Positions 8,536-17,671 of a stretch of 32,408 bases of DNA are shown in pieces. The notes under the pieces were generated by a model, which saw nothing but the letters and a program-made list of their open reading frames with translations, made no database searches and was not told where the DNA came from. The DNA is from Rhodococcus sp. 1163 (GTDB lineage: Bacteria > Actinomycetota > Actinomycetes > Mycobacteriales > Mycobacteriaceae), in assembly GCF_002091985.1 (NCBI RefSeq), contig NZ_MKKX01000011.1, positions 1-32,408 on the forward strand, in the 5' to 3' direction. The position numbers were made by a program, and so were the translations under genes. How positions within the stretch are numbered: the stretch's first letter is position 1; each line of letters opens with the position of its first letter.

Positions 8536-9020
8536 TCTGTCGTGGTGAAGCGTCGAGAACCTACTGCGTACGAAATGCCACAAAGTACCCGACGTGGAAG
8601 CAATCATTCCCAACCGTCAAAGCGGCACCGTTTTGTCGATGACGATCTCAAAACCGCGCGAACCCGGAACGCTGCGGTGCCGAAATCCTCTATCTCTACG
8701 TCCAATCAGATGTGCCGCAGTTCGCCGAGATCCACACCGTCGGTTCAGCGGCCAAAAAGATGAGTAAAAGATGACCTAGCAGTCCACAGACGTGCACACA
8801 GATCGATCCACCGATCCGCCACATCGCGGAGCACCAGGCCAGCCCGCGCACGACGACCAAGACCGATGACGTGACTCCACGATTATCGATACTGGGATTC
8901 GAATCATCTACTGGTAGTGCGAACGAACACGACCTGCGGAAATACGGCCGAACCGACCGAAATCAACTCAACCTTTTGGGGTCAAAAAGTAGGATTCGAC
9001 CTGACTTCACACGCAAAAGG

Positions 9021-9059
9021 ATGAGCCCCTGCCAGCGTTTCCGCTGGTCAGGGGCTCAT
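9021..9059 (-). terminator. Intrinsic terminator of unit A
   Basis: On the minus strand ATGAGCCCCTG and CCAGCG pair across a four-base loop with their complements, interrupted by one mismatched base, and the hairpin is followed by CCTTTTG. It begins a few bases after the tRNA-like 3' end at 9063. The stem sequence differs from those of units B and C although pairing is kept. Confidence 0.75.
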
Positions 9060-9062
9060 TTT

Positions 9063-9115
9063 GTGCGCCATCAGGGATTCGAACCCCGGACCCGCTGTAA
9101 AAGAGGTAACAATTC
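9063..9115 (-). other. Partial tRNA-Lys-like 3' end (unit A)
   Basis: On the minus strand this holds a T-arm (CGGGG, loop TTCGAAT, CCCTG), the 3' acceptor strand ATGGCGC and discriminator-like AC, preceded by CTCTTTTACAGCGGG. The latter resembles the anticodon loop and variable region of actinobacterial tRNA-Lys. No matching 5' acceptor strand (GCGCCAT) or normal D-arm lies upstream, so it is not a complete tRNA. All 53 bases are identical in unit C, and the first 35 also in unit B. Confidence 0.7.
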
Positions 9116-9379
9116 CGGTGGACCCACCCGAGTCCACCACACGCCAGCTGACCAGGTTGTTCGGCGAATCGAGAGACCACCAGTGTGCGGGTGAATCCAC
9201 CCGAATACGCCTCAAAGTGATGAGTAGAAGATGACCAACTTCGACTGTCTCCGGGTCCATCAACGTCCCCCTCGTCCCCCCACCGTCCAAACGGACCGAC
9301 ATGGTCATTCGACTCCACCTCGTTTCAAAGTGATGACCTGCTGGTGCATCCTGTCGCAGGCAGTGAGTCCTATGCGGGT

Positions 9380-10357
9380 CTAGGCGCTGAGGCCCGACAG
9401 CCATGTGAGGATCGTCTCCAGACTTTCGGGATCGAGACGAGTGCCCGGCTCGTTGAATCCGCTGCCTGGCGACGCGGCGATTTCAGCCGAAGTGCGCAGA
9501 TCTTCTTTGAACACATGATTCGCGTTGGCAGGGAAGGCGAAGGTTACGTTGGCCATCCCGGCGGCGGCCTCTTGAAGAGGGATGCCGTCGGCGGCCATAT
9601 CGATCTGACCGTCTTTCGCACCGATCAGCACCAATGCGGGAATCTGTATCTTTACTAGCGAATCAGTCGCGGACTCGATCCAAAGCTCCCGGATGAACGG
9701 GAGATTCGCTGGTGCCTCCAAGCCGGCAAGCACCATCTTCACGCTGTCCGGCAAACTCGGGTCAGGATTCATCTGCTGCCCGGCCGTGTAACGCGCAGCG
9801 GCCTCCTGCACCTTTGCCATCAGCTCGCGCCCTCCGGGAATCTGGAAGGTCTGCTTCGTCAGCTGCGACAGCAGCACTTCCCGTATCGGCCGGCCAGGTG
9901 GCGCGGCGAGGACAATGCCCGCGAACGGGACGTGTTGGCTAGTTATGGCGTAGTGAAGCACGTGAAGGGTTCCCTCACTGTTACCGAGCCCGACGATCCT
10001 CGTGGAATCAACGTAGTCCTGCTGGGAGAGTACGTTGACGGCCTCGACCAGCTCGTTCAGATGCGACTGCATGCTCATCTTCCCGATGAGCTTCCTTGCG
10101 TTCTCCGTCGCACGCGCGCCGGACGCCCGCTTGTCGTACCGCAGAGTGGCGATACCCGCATCAGCGAACGTCTCTGCCATGAGCCGTGCGCTGCCATTGC
10201 TGCCGGGCAGCAATGGTGAACACCAATCGCGATCGGTCGGACCGCTGCCGGCGACGAAAACCACTGCTGGAAAGGGCCCCTCACCGTCTGGGCATACAAT
10301 CGTGCCCTCCATGGTGATGCCGTCCAGCTTCCATGTGACCTTGAAGATGTGTGTCAT
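9380..10357 (-). CDS. Alpha/beta hydrolase
   Basis: The 325-residue cytoplasmic protein has the alpha/beta-hydrolase layout. An oxyanion region FVAGSGPTDRD lies at about 34-44, the nucleophile elbow GLGNSEG has Ser127, an acid residue sits in LIGAKDGQID (Asp249 or Asp253) and His281 follows in ANANHVFKED. The GxSxG elbow and the strand order suggest a serine esterase or acyl-hydrolase of the dienelactone/prolyl-peptidase-like group. The substrate cannot be read from the sequence. GAGAAAGG five bases upstream supports the ATG at 10357. A decayed MerR gene is divergently oriented from almost the same point and may once have regulated it. Confidence 0.85.
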   Translation of the reverse strand: MTHIFKVTWKLDGITMEGTIVCPDGEGPFPAVVFVAGSGPTDRDWCSPLLPGSNGSARLMAETFADAGIATLRYDKRASGARATENARKLIGKMSMQSHLNELVEAVNVLSQQDYVDSTRIVGLGNSEGTLHVLHYAITSQHVPFAGIVLAAPPGRPIREVLLSQLTKQTFQIPGGRELMAKVQEAAARYTAGQQMNPDPSLPDSVKMVLAGLEAPANLPFIRELWIESATDSLVKIQIPALVLIGAKDGQIDMAADGIPLQEAAAGMANVTFAFPANANHVFKEDLRTSAEIAASPGSGFNEPGTRLDPESLETILTWLSGLSA

Positions 10358-10374
10358 GCATGCCTTTCTCTCGT

Positions 10375-10913
10375 TCCCATCGCGGCCATCGACACTGTAG
10401 GTGCAGGCGTCGAGACCTCAGCCGAGGTGCTGACTGCCATAGACGTACATCTCGCAGAGGTGATCGAGCGAAGCCATCGGACTCGCGTGGAGATCGCGTT
10501 GTTGCTCGAGAACGGGTCCGTCACCGAGGTTCCCGCCAGCCTCGAACAGCCGCCTTGCGGATGACTCTAGCCGAGCGATCGATGGCCCTGGTCTATTCGC
10601 AGATGTACGACGCCGACACCATGAATGATGTTCGAGACATCATTGAATCCGACAATGACGCTGCAACAAACGAATTCGAGTCTCTGCCCGCCGCTGCCGA
10701 CGAGGACACACGTGCGCGCCTCGCCGAAAAATTTGCAGCAACAATCACCGAAGCGCTGGTCAAGTATTCGTGGATGATCGACCTGGATTCGCGTTTGAGA
10801 GGGAATCCGGCATTGGCAGGCGATGCCCTGGCGAGACCATCCGAGAGTTCTACAACCCCGCCCAGCTCGAAGTACTGCTCCGGGCCAACGTGATCGCTCG
10901 ACAGCGCGTCTGA
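10375..10913 (+). pseudogene. MerR-family regulator, truncated and twice frameshifted
   Basis: Three frames in succession align with the C-terminal two thirds of the intact MerR regulator at 22177-22941. The first, to about 10562, reads VGAGVETSAEVLTAID and further. The second starts at 10561 with MTLAERSMALVYSQMYDADT, matching the other protein's VSDRALIMVCSRVLSEDN. The third, from about 10828 to the TGA at 10911-10913, reads ETIREFYNPAQLEVLLRANV, matching its ...ALCNPAQNAV. The N-terminal winged-helix DNA-binding domain is missing, so the gene is dead. The ATGA at 10561 mimics an operon overlap but is a frameshift within one ancestral gene. Confidence 0.7.
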
Positions 10914-10926
10914 TGACTGACCCGGC

Positions 10927-12462
10927 TCAGAGGGCGCAGCGGGCGTCGTCGGCGGGCGTCAGGAGGTCGATGAGGTAGTCGGCGACGATGTCGTCGACGC
11001 ACGTGTTCTTGGCGACGATCGCCCCGTGCTGTTCGCCCTCGACGGTGAGGAGGCTGCCACCGAGAGTGTCGGCGAGGTCTATCCCGCCTTGGTGCGGGGT
11101 CAGCGCGTCACCGGTGACGGAGACCGTCAAGGTGTCGGGTAGTCCTTCGATCTCCGTTGCGTAGGGGTAGCCGAGAGTGGGTTGGATGGGCCAATGCTCA
11201 CAGGTGTCACGCACATTCTCAACCGGTCGTCCCGAGTCCACGAACGGACTCGCATCGAATACTGCGCGGATGAGTGCTGACTCCTCGTCCGGGGTGTGTC
11301 GTTCCTCATCGAGGCAGTTGATCGCGCCCGTCGCTTCGAGTGTGTCCAGGTAGGTTCCGTCTGCGGCACGCTCGTGGTAGAGGTCGTTGAGTGCGAGCAG
11401 AGTCTCACCCCGGCCATCCCGTAAATTGGCAATGCCCATGATGACCGCTGGCCATGCCTCTTGTGAGTACAGACCGAGAGTAACGCCCCCGATTGCCTTG
11501 GTGAAGGTCAGTTCACGGCCATCCGTCACGGGCAGCGGTGCATCGACCAAAGGCTGAACCAGGCTTTGAAACACCTCGGTCGCCCGGCCCGGGTCCGGTC
11601 CGAGACCACAATCAGATTGTGTAGCACAGAATTTCGCGATTTCGTCGAACGCACGCTGCATGCCGTCGGCCTGCTGGAGGCGTCTCTCCTTCGTCCCGGC
11701 GAGCGGATCCATCGCGCCGTCAAGGACGAGCGCGCGGACGTTCTCGGGAAACATCTCGGCGTAGACCGCACCCAGTCGCGTTCCGTAGCTGGCGCCGGCG
11801 AAGGTAAGTTCGTCGTCGCCGAGCGCGGCACGCATGACGTCCATATCCCTTGCCACATCACGCGTTCCAATATGAGCCAACACATCTTCGCCCCCGGACC
11901 CTGCGGCGCAGTGCGCGTAGTATTCGCTAGTCGACTCTTCGGATAGTGCATGCGGCAGAACGCCGATCGCAGCGCCGATCGCGTCGGCCTCGCGCTCCTC
12001 GTCGTCGAAACAATCCACTGCCGGCGTCGACGCACCGACGCCACGTGGGTCGAACCCGACCAGATCGAACCTGTCGGTGACGGCGCTTTGTGCCCATGCA
12101 TCCGCAGTGGTCGCCGCGAACGCGGTACCCGAGAATCCTGGCCCGCCCGGGTTGAGTACCACCGAACCGATCGGATCAGCCGAACGGGCGGGAATCCGAG
12201 AGATCGCGATCTCGGCCGTCTCACCGTCCGGATTGGCGTAGTCGAGCGGGACATCCATATTTGCACACTGGTATTCCATCGTCGGCCAGGCTTTCTCGGC
12301 AGGCGGGGTGCAGGTCTCGAAGTTCAACTCCTGACTGTAGAACTTGTCGAGAGATCCGGTGTCGGGGGCGTCCTCCTCTGGAGTGGTGTTCTGGCTACAG
12401 GAGGCGAGCAACGCGATCGCTGCCACAACCGCGCCTGCTTTCAGGCCTAGGTGAGTTCGCAT
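10927..12462 (-). CDS. Secreted lipoprotein, TAP-like alpha/beta hydrolase (tripeptidyl aminopeptidase family)
   Basis: The 511-residue product begins with a lipoprotein signal (basic start, hydrophobic stretch AGAVVAAIALLASC) with lipobox LASC, so it is probably lipid-anchored outside the membrane. Conserved points are LNPGGPGFSG (oxyanion region), GFDPRGVGAS, the nucleophile GASYG, GDALTPH with the catalytic Asp, and EQHGA with the catalytic His. This is the layout of Streptomyces SlpD/SlpE tripeptidyl aminopeptidases and mycobacterial relatives with the TAP-like C-terminal domain. ATG 12462 gives the cleanest signal peptide; a GTG at 12477 is the alternative. The gene looks intact. Nothing recognisable lies between its start and 12707. 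Confidence 0.88.
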   Translation of the reverse strand: MRTHLGLKAGAVVAAIALLASCSQNTTPEEDAPDTGSLDKFYSQELNFETCTPPAEKAWPTMEYQCANMDVPLDYANPDGETAEIAISRIPARSADPIGSVVLNPGGPGFSGTAFAATTADAWAQSAVTDRFDLVGFDPRGVGASTPAVDCFDDEEREADAIGAAIGVLPHALSEESTSEYYAHCAAGSGGEDVLAHIGTRDVARDMDVMRAALGDDELTFAGASYGTRLGAVYAEMFPENVRALVLDGAMDPLAGTKERRLQQADGMQRAFDEIAKFCATQSDCGLGPDPGRATEVFQSLVQPLVDAPLPVTDGRELTFTKAIGGVTLGLYSQEAWPAVIMGIANLRDGRGETLLALNDLYHERAADGTYLDTLEATGAINCLDEERHTPDEESALIRAVFDASPFVDSGRPVENVRDTCEHWPIQPTLGYPYATEIEGLPDTLTVSVTGDALTPHQGGIDLADTLGGSLLTVEGEQHGAIVAKNTCVDDIVADYLIDLLTPADDARCAL

Positions 12463-12707
12463 CGGTCCATTACGCACTATGTTGCAGGGACACAGTCAAC
12501 AACGACTGGGCCAGCTACCCCGTTGGGATGTCCGCACATCATCGCGGTAGTCGATCAGACGGTCGCTGCGATCTGTTGGCCCAATGGCTGCCGATGCCCC
12601 CAGGTGCCCCAATGCCACAACCACTCGAGTGGTCCTTGGCTGAACCATATTGTGCTGAGACCCCACTGTGCGAAGAGTATTCCGCATGCTGTCGCCAACG
12701 GTATTGC

Positions 12708-13545
12708 TCAGGAAGCATTTTGATCAAAACTGAGGAGCCGTCCCGCCGCAAGCATCAGCGGCGCGGCGCTGACATAGCTGGTCAAGGACATCCTGCACAG
12801 AGGGGCAACAGCCCCTACCAGCATTCGAGACGCTCGGGTGGTCATCAGCAAGGAGGCCATCGGAAAGTACACCCCTGCGATAGCCAGTCCGGCTGCGGCA
12901 GACTCCGCACTGAATCCTGACATTCCAATTGTCCTGGCTTGCAGCGAATCAGCGGAACAGCGGCAGCTGCGCAGGCGATCAGCACGATTGTTGCACCACG
13001 GCGAGATCGGCCGAAGGCCGTGACCAGACCGTATCGGGTCAGACTGGCTCCCAGGAGGAGCATTCCCGGGTCAGGCTGGAACCACCGCCGGCGAAAAGAA
13101 GGCTGCCCGCTATGAAGACAGCTACCGCGACCGCTGAGACCCGGCGCGACATCCACGTACTCGGAAGCAGGATGACGAGGCCGACCACCGCGAGGGGTAG
13201 CAACGCCGACCCGGGCTGCAGGAAATTGAACGGGATCCCCATGGCGAGCAGAAGAAGGAGTCGCCTGAGCAGTAGGAGTCGTGAACGTACCACTCGGAGT
13301 GCCGCAGCCTCGTAGAATATCGAGAATCCGATACCGAAGAGCAGAGCGAAAATTGGGAAGAAGCGTTGTTGCACCAGAAGATGCAACCATCCGCCCGTGT
13401 TGTCGAGCGCGGCTCGCTGGTACAGGCCCGGGGCGGTGCGAAATCCGGTGAGAGGCCCGATGTTGACAAAGATGATGCCGCACAGTGCGACACCGCGAAT
13501 TACGTCGAGGGCAGAAATACGGCTTCCGACTGTCGGAACCGATTG
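12708..13545 (-). pseudogene. DUF418-family membrane protein, multiply frameshifted
   Basis: Minus-strand pieces in three frames assemble into a DUF418-type polytopic membrane protein. ISALDVIRGVALCGIIFVNI is the family's N-terminal signature. FFPIFALLFGIGFSIFYEAA and several transmembrane stretches follow down to about 13080. A second frame continues LLLGASLTRYGLVTAFGRSR, and a third (12923-12708) runs through AGVYFPMASLLMTTRASRML to MSLTSYVSAAP. In the first frame the stop at 13568-13570 precedes the signature without an intervening ATG, GTG or TTG, so the start is lost too. At least two frameshifts plus the missing start mark a clear pseudogene. Confidence 0.75.
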
Positions 13546-13742
13546 CGGCTGAACAGTAGTCTATTTCTGCTCTTGTGTTGTGTGCACAGCAAAGCTAATC
13601 GGTGTTCCTGAAACAGGGTCAAACGTGCAGAACCCGCAACTCGTGCAGTGGTCGGGTCGATAACGCCAACGGAAACCGCGGACAAATCACCGCGTCAGGC
13701 GGTACACGCTCCAACTCGGTCGCAAACGCAAGCGAACAGCCA

Positions 13743-14693
13743 TCACGGCGTCAGCACGATCCGACCGAACACACCGCCATCGTCCATCCGCCGGTGCGCC
13801 TCGGCCGCCCGCTCGAGCGGCAGAACATCGTCGACGACGGCGTGGATGTCGCCGCGTACGGCAGCGTCGAACACTTCGGCGCGAACTCGGTCACGCTCGA
13901 CCACAGGAACAGTGTCGAGACTGAAAGTGCTCAGCGACAACGACTGCCGGAACCCGCGCATCAGGCTCATCCCAAAGTCCTCCGGTGGGTAGCCACCGAC
14001 GACCCCGGCGAGGACGTACCGTCCGTTCGGCGAGAGCCGATCCAGGAAAGTGCCCAGTGCCTGGCCTGCAATGAGATCGATTACGACGTCGAACATCTCG
14101 GGCCCGTCGCCAGATCCGTCTCGGTCGAGTACGTGAGCTGCACCCAGTGCACGGAGCCGATCTCCGCGTTCTGTGGATGATGTCGTGACCGTCACCGAGC
14201 CCGTGCGGGCTGCGAGTTCTACTGCAGCAATGCCGATGCTCCCTGCCGCGCCTCGTACGAGGACGGACTCCCCCGCAGCGACGTGCGCACGCTCGAGTGC
14301 GAAATGGGCGACCGTGGCTGAATTTCCGAGGGTCACAGCGTCGATGCTGGAGAGCCCGCCGGGAAGGGCGACGATGTCCCTGACGTCAACGGCGGCATGT
14401 TCGACGTAGCCTCCCCCGACTCCGGTGAACGCCCAGACGCGACGGCCGAGCCAACCCGGTTCGATGCCGTCGCCCACCTGTTTCACGACCCCGGCCACTT
14501 CGCTTCCGGGGATGAAACCTTCGCCGAGACCGAGATCGCCCAGGGTGCCTCGCCGGATGACAGCGTCCACTCCCCCGACGCCGATGGCGTCGGTCTCGAT
14601 GAGGACCTGCCCGGCCTGCAGGTCCGGCGCTGGTGCGTCGACGACCTGCATGCCGTCGGGACTGCCGAATGTCTGAATGACGACTGTTTTCAT
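13743..14693 (-). CDS. Zinc-independent NADPH:quinone-type oxidoreductase (MDR superfamily)
   Basis: The 316-residue protein has a GroES-like N-terminal half (GFIPGSEVAGVV near 59-70, lacking the zinc-ligand cysteines of alcohol dehydrogenases). Its Rossmann half carries the NADPH motif GAAGSIG (about 148-154) after VLVR. This is the quinone oxidoreductase (QOR/zeta-crystallin) subgroup, which reduces quinones or enones. ATG 14693 is chosen; the frame runs on to 14744 but would overlap the divergent TetR start. The 49-bp space shared with TetR holds a palindromic operator, so expression is probably repressed by that regulator and induced by a reactive small molecule. Confidence 0.87.
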   Translation of the reverse strand: MKTVVIQTFGSPDGMQVVDAPAPDLQAGQVLIETDAIGVGGVDAVIRRGTLGDLGLGEGFIPGSEVAGVVKQVGDGIEPGWLGRRVWAFTGVGGGYVEHAAVDVRDIVALPGGLSSIDAVTLGNSATVAHFALERAHVAAGESVLVRGAAGSIGIAAVELAARTGSVTVTTSSTERGDRLRALGAAHVLDRDGSGDGPEMFDVVIDLIAGQALGTFLDRLSPNGRYVLAGVVGGYPPEDFGMSLMRGFRQSLSLSTFSLDTVPVVERDRVRAEVFDAAVRGDIHAVVDDVLPLERAAEAHRRMDDGGVFGRIVLTP

Positions 14694-14698
14694 ATTTC

Positions 14699-14723
14699 GG
14701 ACGGTAGTGGACGCCCCCGTCCA
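14699..14723. promoter_or_regulatory. Shared divergent promoter with probable TetR operator
   Basis: TGGACG (14708-14713), CCCC, CGTCCA (14718-14723) forms a perfect 16-bp palindrome, with a further GGACGG at 14699-14704. It sits in the only 49 bp between the start codons of the oxidoreductase (14693, minus) and the TetR gene (14743, plus). Binding here would block both promoters. Confidence 0.6.
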
Positions 14724-14742
14724 TTTGCGTAAAGTGAGAAGC

Positions 14743-15375
14743 ATGGCAGAGCAATTGACTCAGATCCTGCGCACGGACGCGTCGGCGAACCGGGATCGAA
14801 TTCTCGAAGTGGCGCGCGAGGTTTTCGCCGCGGAGGGTCTCGGGGTGTCGATGCGTGAAGTCGCTCGCCGGGCCGAGGTGGGGCCGGCGACCCTGTACCG
14901 TCGCTTTCCCACCAAGAAAGACTTGATTCTCGAAGCGTTCCTGGATGAGTTCCGCATATGCCGTGACATCGTCCGCACGGGCTGCGCGAATCCGGATGCG
15001 TGGCAGGGATTTTGCAGCGTCATCGACCACATCAGTGAGCTCAATGCGCAGAACCAGGGGTTCACCGAAGCGTTCATCGCCGAGTATCCTGATGCTGTGG
15101 ATCTCGAGTCTCACCGCGGTGAGACGTTGCGGGCGTTCGCCGACCTCGCACTGCGGGCCAAGCAACAGGGTGAGTTGAGGCAGGACTTCGTCGTCGACGA
15201 TTTCGTTCTCATCTTGATGGCGAACCGAGGGCTGTCGACGGCACCGCCCGAGGTGCGGACACGTGCTGCCCGACGCTTCGCCGCCATGATGACCGATGCG
15301 CTGCACGCCTCCCCCGCCAACCGCACACTTCCCCCGCCGCCGTCCCTCGCGCGCACGGCCGTGTTCGGCCGATAG
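14743..15375 (+). CDS. TetR-family transcriptional regulator
   Basis: The 210-residue protein has a TetR N-terminal helix-turn-helix (about residues 16-62). It runs RDRILEVAREVFAAEGLGVS, then MREVARRAEVGPATLYRRFP ending with TKKDLILEAF, followed by an all-helical ligand domain. GTGAGAAG just upstream supports ATG 14743 rather than earlier codons in the frame. It is divergent from the oxidoreductase and probably represses it and itself. Directly after the stop lies AGGAGG followed by a GTG frame that ends after 17 codons, the likely stub of a lost downstream gene. Confidence 0.88.
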   Translation: MAEQLTQILRTDASANRDRILEVAREVFAAEGLGVSMREVARRAEVGPATLYRRFPTKKDLILEAFLDEFRICRDIVRTGCANPDAWQGFCSVIDHISELNAQNQGFTEAFIAEYPDAVDLESHRGETLRAFADLALRAKQQGELRQDFVVDDFVLILMANRGLSTAPPEVRTRAARRFAAMMTDALHASPANRTLPPPPSLARTAVFGR

Positions 15376-15401
15376 GAGGAACACCACATTGTGGACCCGA
15401 T

Positions 15402-15782
15402 CTACGGGAGAGGTGTCGGGTCGCTGGTGACGGGGTCGAGGTAGAAACGCGCCCACGAGATGAGACCATCTGCGTCGGTGCGCCAGATGACTGGCCCCGC
15501 GATGACGGCAGGAGCGCCGTCTGTGGTCGACCCTTCCATCTCCCACTCCGACCAGACCTCACCTCCGTTGATCGCGCTCCGGAGCACCCGGGCGCGGAGG
15601 TCGGGTGTGCGAGCCAGAAGCTTCGTCCAGTTGCGCTCCACGGTCTCGCGGCCTATGAAGTTACGCACCGGATATTGCGGGACCTCGGAGACGTAGTCAA
15701 GCGAGAAGCATGCGGCGATCTCCTCCGCATTGTGCGAGTTGATTGCGGCTTCTAGGCGAGTGACGGAACTGGGTACTGTCAT
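15402..15782 (-). CDS. SnoaL-like (NTF2-fold) protein
   Basis: This 126-residue protein begins VTRLEAAINSHNAEEIAACF, a classical NTF2/SnoaL start. YPVRNFIGRETVERNW follows, then strands ending in GPVIWRTDADGLISWARFYL. The family includes polyketide cyclases, limonene epoxide hydrolases and many small-molecule binders, so the substrate is open. Two adjacent ATGs occur (15785 and 15782); GGAG is five bases from the second, which is therefore preferred. It converges with the TetR gene. Confidence 0.82.
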   Translation of the reverse strand: MTVPSSVTRLEAAINSHNAEEIAACFSLDYVSEVPQYPVRNFIGRETVERNWTKLLARTPDLRARVLRSAINGGEVWSEWEMEGSTTDGAPAVIAGPVIWRTDADGLISWARFYLDPVTSDPTPLP

Positions 15783-15829
15783 CATTACTCCTTCTGGTAA
15801 GTGGGACGCATCGTTGGACTGTTACGGGC

Positions 15830-15963
15830 GGGTGGAGCAGGCCGTTGCGGTACTGCTCGGGGTGGTACTCGGCGAACTCCCAGACCAGGGCACTCATGTC
15901 AAGGCCTTCGCGGTCGGTGAAGACCGTGGCCGCGCGGACCCGATCAGGCGTGGCCCATGTCAC
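15830..15963 (-). pseudogene. Unassigned coding remnant
   Basis: The minus-strand frame reads TVFTDREGLDMSALVWEFAE and YHPEQYRNGLL, which has real-protein composition but no family I recognise. Upstream, another frame reads DGNGAAIVGSSLIGDMGHA, possibly the same broken gene. The remainder to about 16290 shows nothing further. Confidence 0.2.
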
Positions 15964-16289
15964 CGATCAGGGATGACCCGACGATCGCGGCTCCGTTCCC
16001 GTCGCGGACTCTCCAGGTGCGCCACTAGGCGCGTTCAGCCGCTGCGGGTCGACATCACATCGGTGCGGCGGCAAGCACTAGAGCGTCGTGACCAGACACA
16101 CGACTGTAGCTGCGAACAGCACCTGGGCAGGATACGCCTTGACCACGATTATCAAGAGTTTTCCAACTCCGTTCAGCTCGAAGCTTCTGTCCGGCCAACG
16201 TCCTTGCTCCCCCGCACGGCGACGGTGCTGCTGCGCGAGCGGACGATGCGGCACCGCCGAACGGACTTCACCGCACACCGTAATCCGGT

Positions 16290-16905
16290 CGCTGAATGGA
16301 TACCGGGTACTGAAGGTGTCTACGCAAGGGCCGTCGAGGAGGCGCCGTATGGCGCCGAGGCGTCTCTGGCGACGCTTGCGGTGGTAGGTCTTCTCGATCC
16401 ATGTCACGATTGCCAGCCGTAGTTGTTCGCGTGTCGACCAGCGTTGCCGGTCGAGCATATTCTTCTGAAGTAGGGCGAAGAATGACTCGATTACGGCATC
16501 GTCTCCACATGCCCGAACACGACCCATTGAACCTTGCAATCCGTTGTGGGACAGTTCATGTACGAACTTTCTGGCGCGAACCTGACTGCCACGATCGGAG
16601 TGCACAATCGCATCTTCGGGATTCCTCTTCTCGACTGCGTTGCATAGAGCTGCGAGGTCCAGATCTGGCTGCGTTCCTGCGCGGTGAACTGACGACCGAC
16701 GAGGCCATCGTGAACAGGCGGGCCGGCCTTTCTGTACAGTCCTCTCTTCTTCGAGAACACCGACCAGATCTGTTCCTGCGAACACAACCGTGCGACCCTG
16801 TTTTCACCGGCGCTGATGCCGCGGTCGGGCAGCTCGTCGGCGATGAAGCGGTAGCCGAATGCGGGGTCGTCGTTACGGATCTCGCGGGCGATGCCGATCA
16901 GGTGT
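16290..16905 (-). pseudogene. IS3-family transposase OrfB, degenerate
   Basis: The minus strand reads IAREIRNDDPAFGYRFIADE, then LCSQEQIWSVFSKKRGLYRK and VGRQFTAQ in one frame. After a frame change and an internal loss it continues HSDRGSQVRARKFVHELSHN, ESFFALLQKNMLDRQRWSTR and TYHRKRRQRRLG. These are the helical linker, the second catalytic Asp region (HSDRGSQ) and the third catalytic Glu region (ESFF) of IS3 OrfB. The first DDE Asp block is missing and the C-terminal end is frameshifted. It is a different IS3 subgroup from the intact element at 31075-32408. Confidence 0.8.
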
Positions 16906-17097
16906 GCATCGTCTCAATCACGTTGCGTAATAGGGTATTTCTTTCATTTTTTGAATGCTTGGGCGCAGGATCCGAGAACCCGGCAGGTCACTGCGACGGG
17001 GACTCCGTCTGCAGCAAGGTCGAGGACCAGCGGCCCGCTATTCGGACGCCTCGTGACCCTCTGCTGGCTGGGCATCGTATTGGCCGTCTCCCCCCGT

Positions 17098-17337
17098 CAT
17101 GGCATCTCGCGCGGGCCCGCCCTGGGTGCAGATGCTTCGCTTCCTCGGACTGTGGCTCGGGTACGTGTCGATCGTCAGCACCTGGTAGGACTTTTACTCC
17201 CAGCTCGGCATCCCGTGGGTCGTGCACGCCGACTCCGGGCACGCGACGTGCTCGATTCTGCTCCAAGATCTCCTCGCAGACCTCGGTATCCGGCGCAAAG
17301 AGCCACAGCGCCAGGTACGACACCAATTTCCAACCTC
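17098..17337 (+). pseudogene. Possible second transposase remnant
   Basis: A plus-strand frame interrupted by TAG at 17186-17188 contains LGIPWVVHADSGHATCSILL followed by QDLLADLGIRR. The order 'hydrophobic, HADSG, ..LLADLGI' resembles the second catalytic Asp block of IS3/IS481-type integrase folds. The flanks do not support it well. Positions 16906-17097 show nothing clear. Confidence 0.25.
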
Positions 17338-17340
17338 AAC

Positions 17341-17352
17341 TGACAATTGTCA
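17341..17352 (+). promoter_or_regulatory. TGACnnnnGTCA palindrome upstream of the exporter/two-component operon
   Basis: TGACAATTGTCA is a perfect 12-bp palindrome 82 bases before the first gene of the operon (17435). The wider context (CAAC before it, CAT and CACC after it) recurs at 21896-21920. It is a likely binding site for the response regulator encoded at the end of the operon. Confidence 0.5.
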
Positions 17353-17434
17353 TTACGCACCAATGCAAGAATCCATGTGAAACCGATGATTGCGGGCACT
17401 ACAGGAAGTGCTGCGCCTCGCCCAGAGTTGAGTC

Positions 17435-17671
17435 ATGCCAACACCGAACGACACCCCCGCGGCCAATCTGGTCAAAGACGCCATTGGTTTAGGTCCCGCC
17501 CCGACACGGGCCAGGGAAGCCGCGGTGGCCGTGACCACTGGTGTACTGGCTGCAGTGGTCCTCGCCGCACTGCAACCCGCAGTTCTGTTCATCGCAATTG
17601 CGTCCACCGCGGTCGTCGTGAACCTCGCGATCCGTTGGATCATCGGCACCCGCAAGTGGGGTTCGAGATGA
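17435..17671 (+). CDS. Small two-span membrane protein, first gene of the exporter operon
   Basis: The 78-residue product has a polar N-terminus (about 1-28), then two hydrophobic segments (TGVLAAVVLAALQPAVLFIA and ASTAVVVNLAIRWII) and a basic tail. I know no family name. Its stop overlaps the ATG of the ABC ATPase (ATGA at 17668), so it is coupled to the exporter and may be a small subunit or a modulator of the sensor kinase. Confidence 0.7.
   Translation: MPTPNDTPAANLVKDAIGLGPAPTRAREAAVAVTTGVLAAVVLAALQPAVLFIAIASTAVVVNLAIRWIIGTRKWGSR

Larger units (their letters stand above)
8753..9338 (-). repeat. Unit A of a three-copy non-coding element (tRNA-Lys 3' end, terminator, repeated motifs)
   Basis: This ~590-bp stretch has no gene. 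It aligns over its whole length with 30257-30836 (unit C) and in its core with 26022-26385 (unit B). Motif copies (consensus CAAAGTGATGAGTA, four bases, GATGACC) lie at 8753-8776 and 9213-9236, with a short copy at 9326-9338. The distance from the start of the tRNA-like core (9063) is exactly 150 bases to the second and 263 to the third, the same as in unit C. The hairpin seen upstream of the core in units B and C is degenerate here (near 8960-8990). The interpretation as an att junction with integrase arm sites is inference. Confidence 0.7.

Noticed and set aside
8488..8613. Longer antitoxin starting at 8613
   Set aside because: It would place the GGTACG operator inside the coding sequence, and only ATG 8487 has a good ribosome binding site.
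9063..9260. Complete tRNA-Lys at each of the three units
   Set aside because: The T-arm and 3' acceptor strand are good, but no complementary 5' acceptor strand or normal D-arm is found within 200 bases upstream on the minus strand.
9007..9318. Minus-strand frames at 9007-9318, 26087-26338 and 30478-30819 that encode similar proteins with SGSGVRIPDGA
   Set aside because: The shared peptide is the translation of the tRNA 3' end (GGTTCGAATCCC). The similarity is due to the non-coding repeat, and the frames also run through the terminator stems.
8753..9338. CRISPR-like or plasmid iteron array formed by the CAAAGTGATGA motifs
   Set aside because: Motif spacing is 100-300 bases, there are no unique spacers of constant length, and no rep gene is nearby.
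10561..10893. Separate small gene starting at ATG 10561 with an ATGA overlap
   Set aside because: Both sides align to one MerR-type protein, so the overlap is a frameshift within a pseudogene.
15730..16422. 230-codon plus-strand frame
   Set aside because: It is antisense to the SnoaL gene and the IS3 remnant, with the Arg-rich composition of a chance frame.
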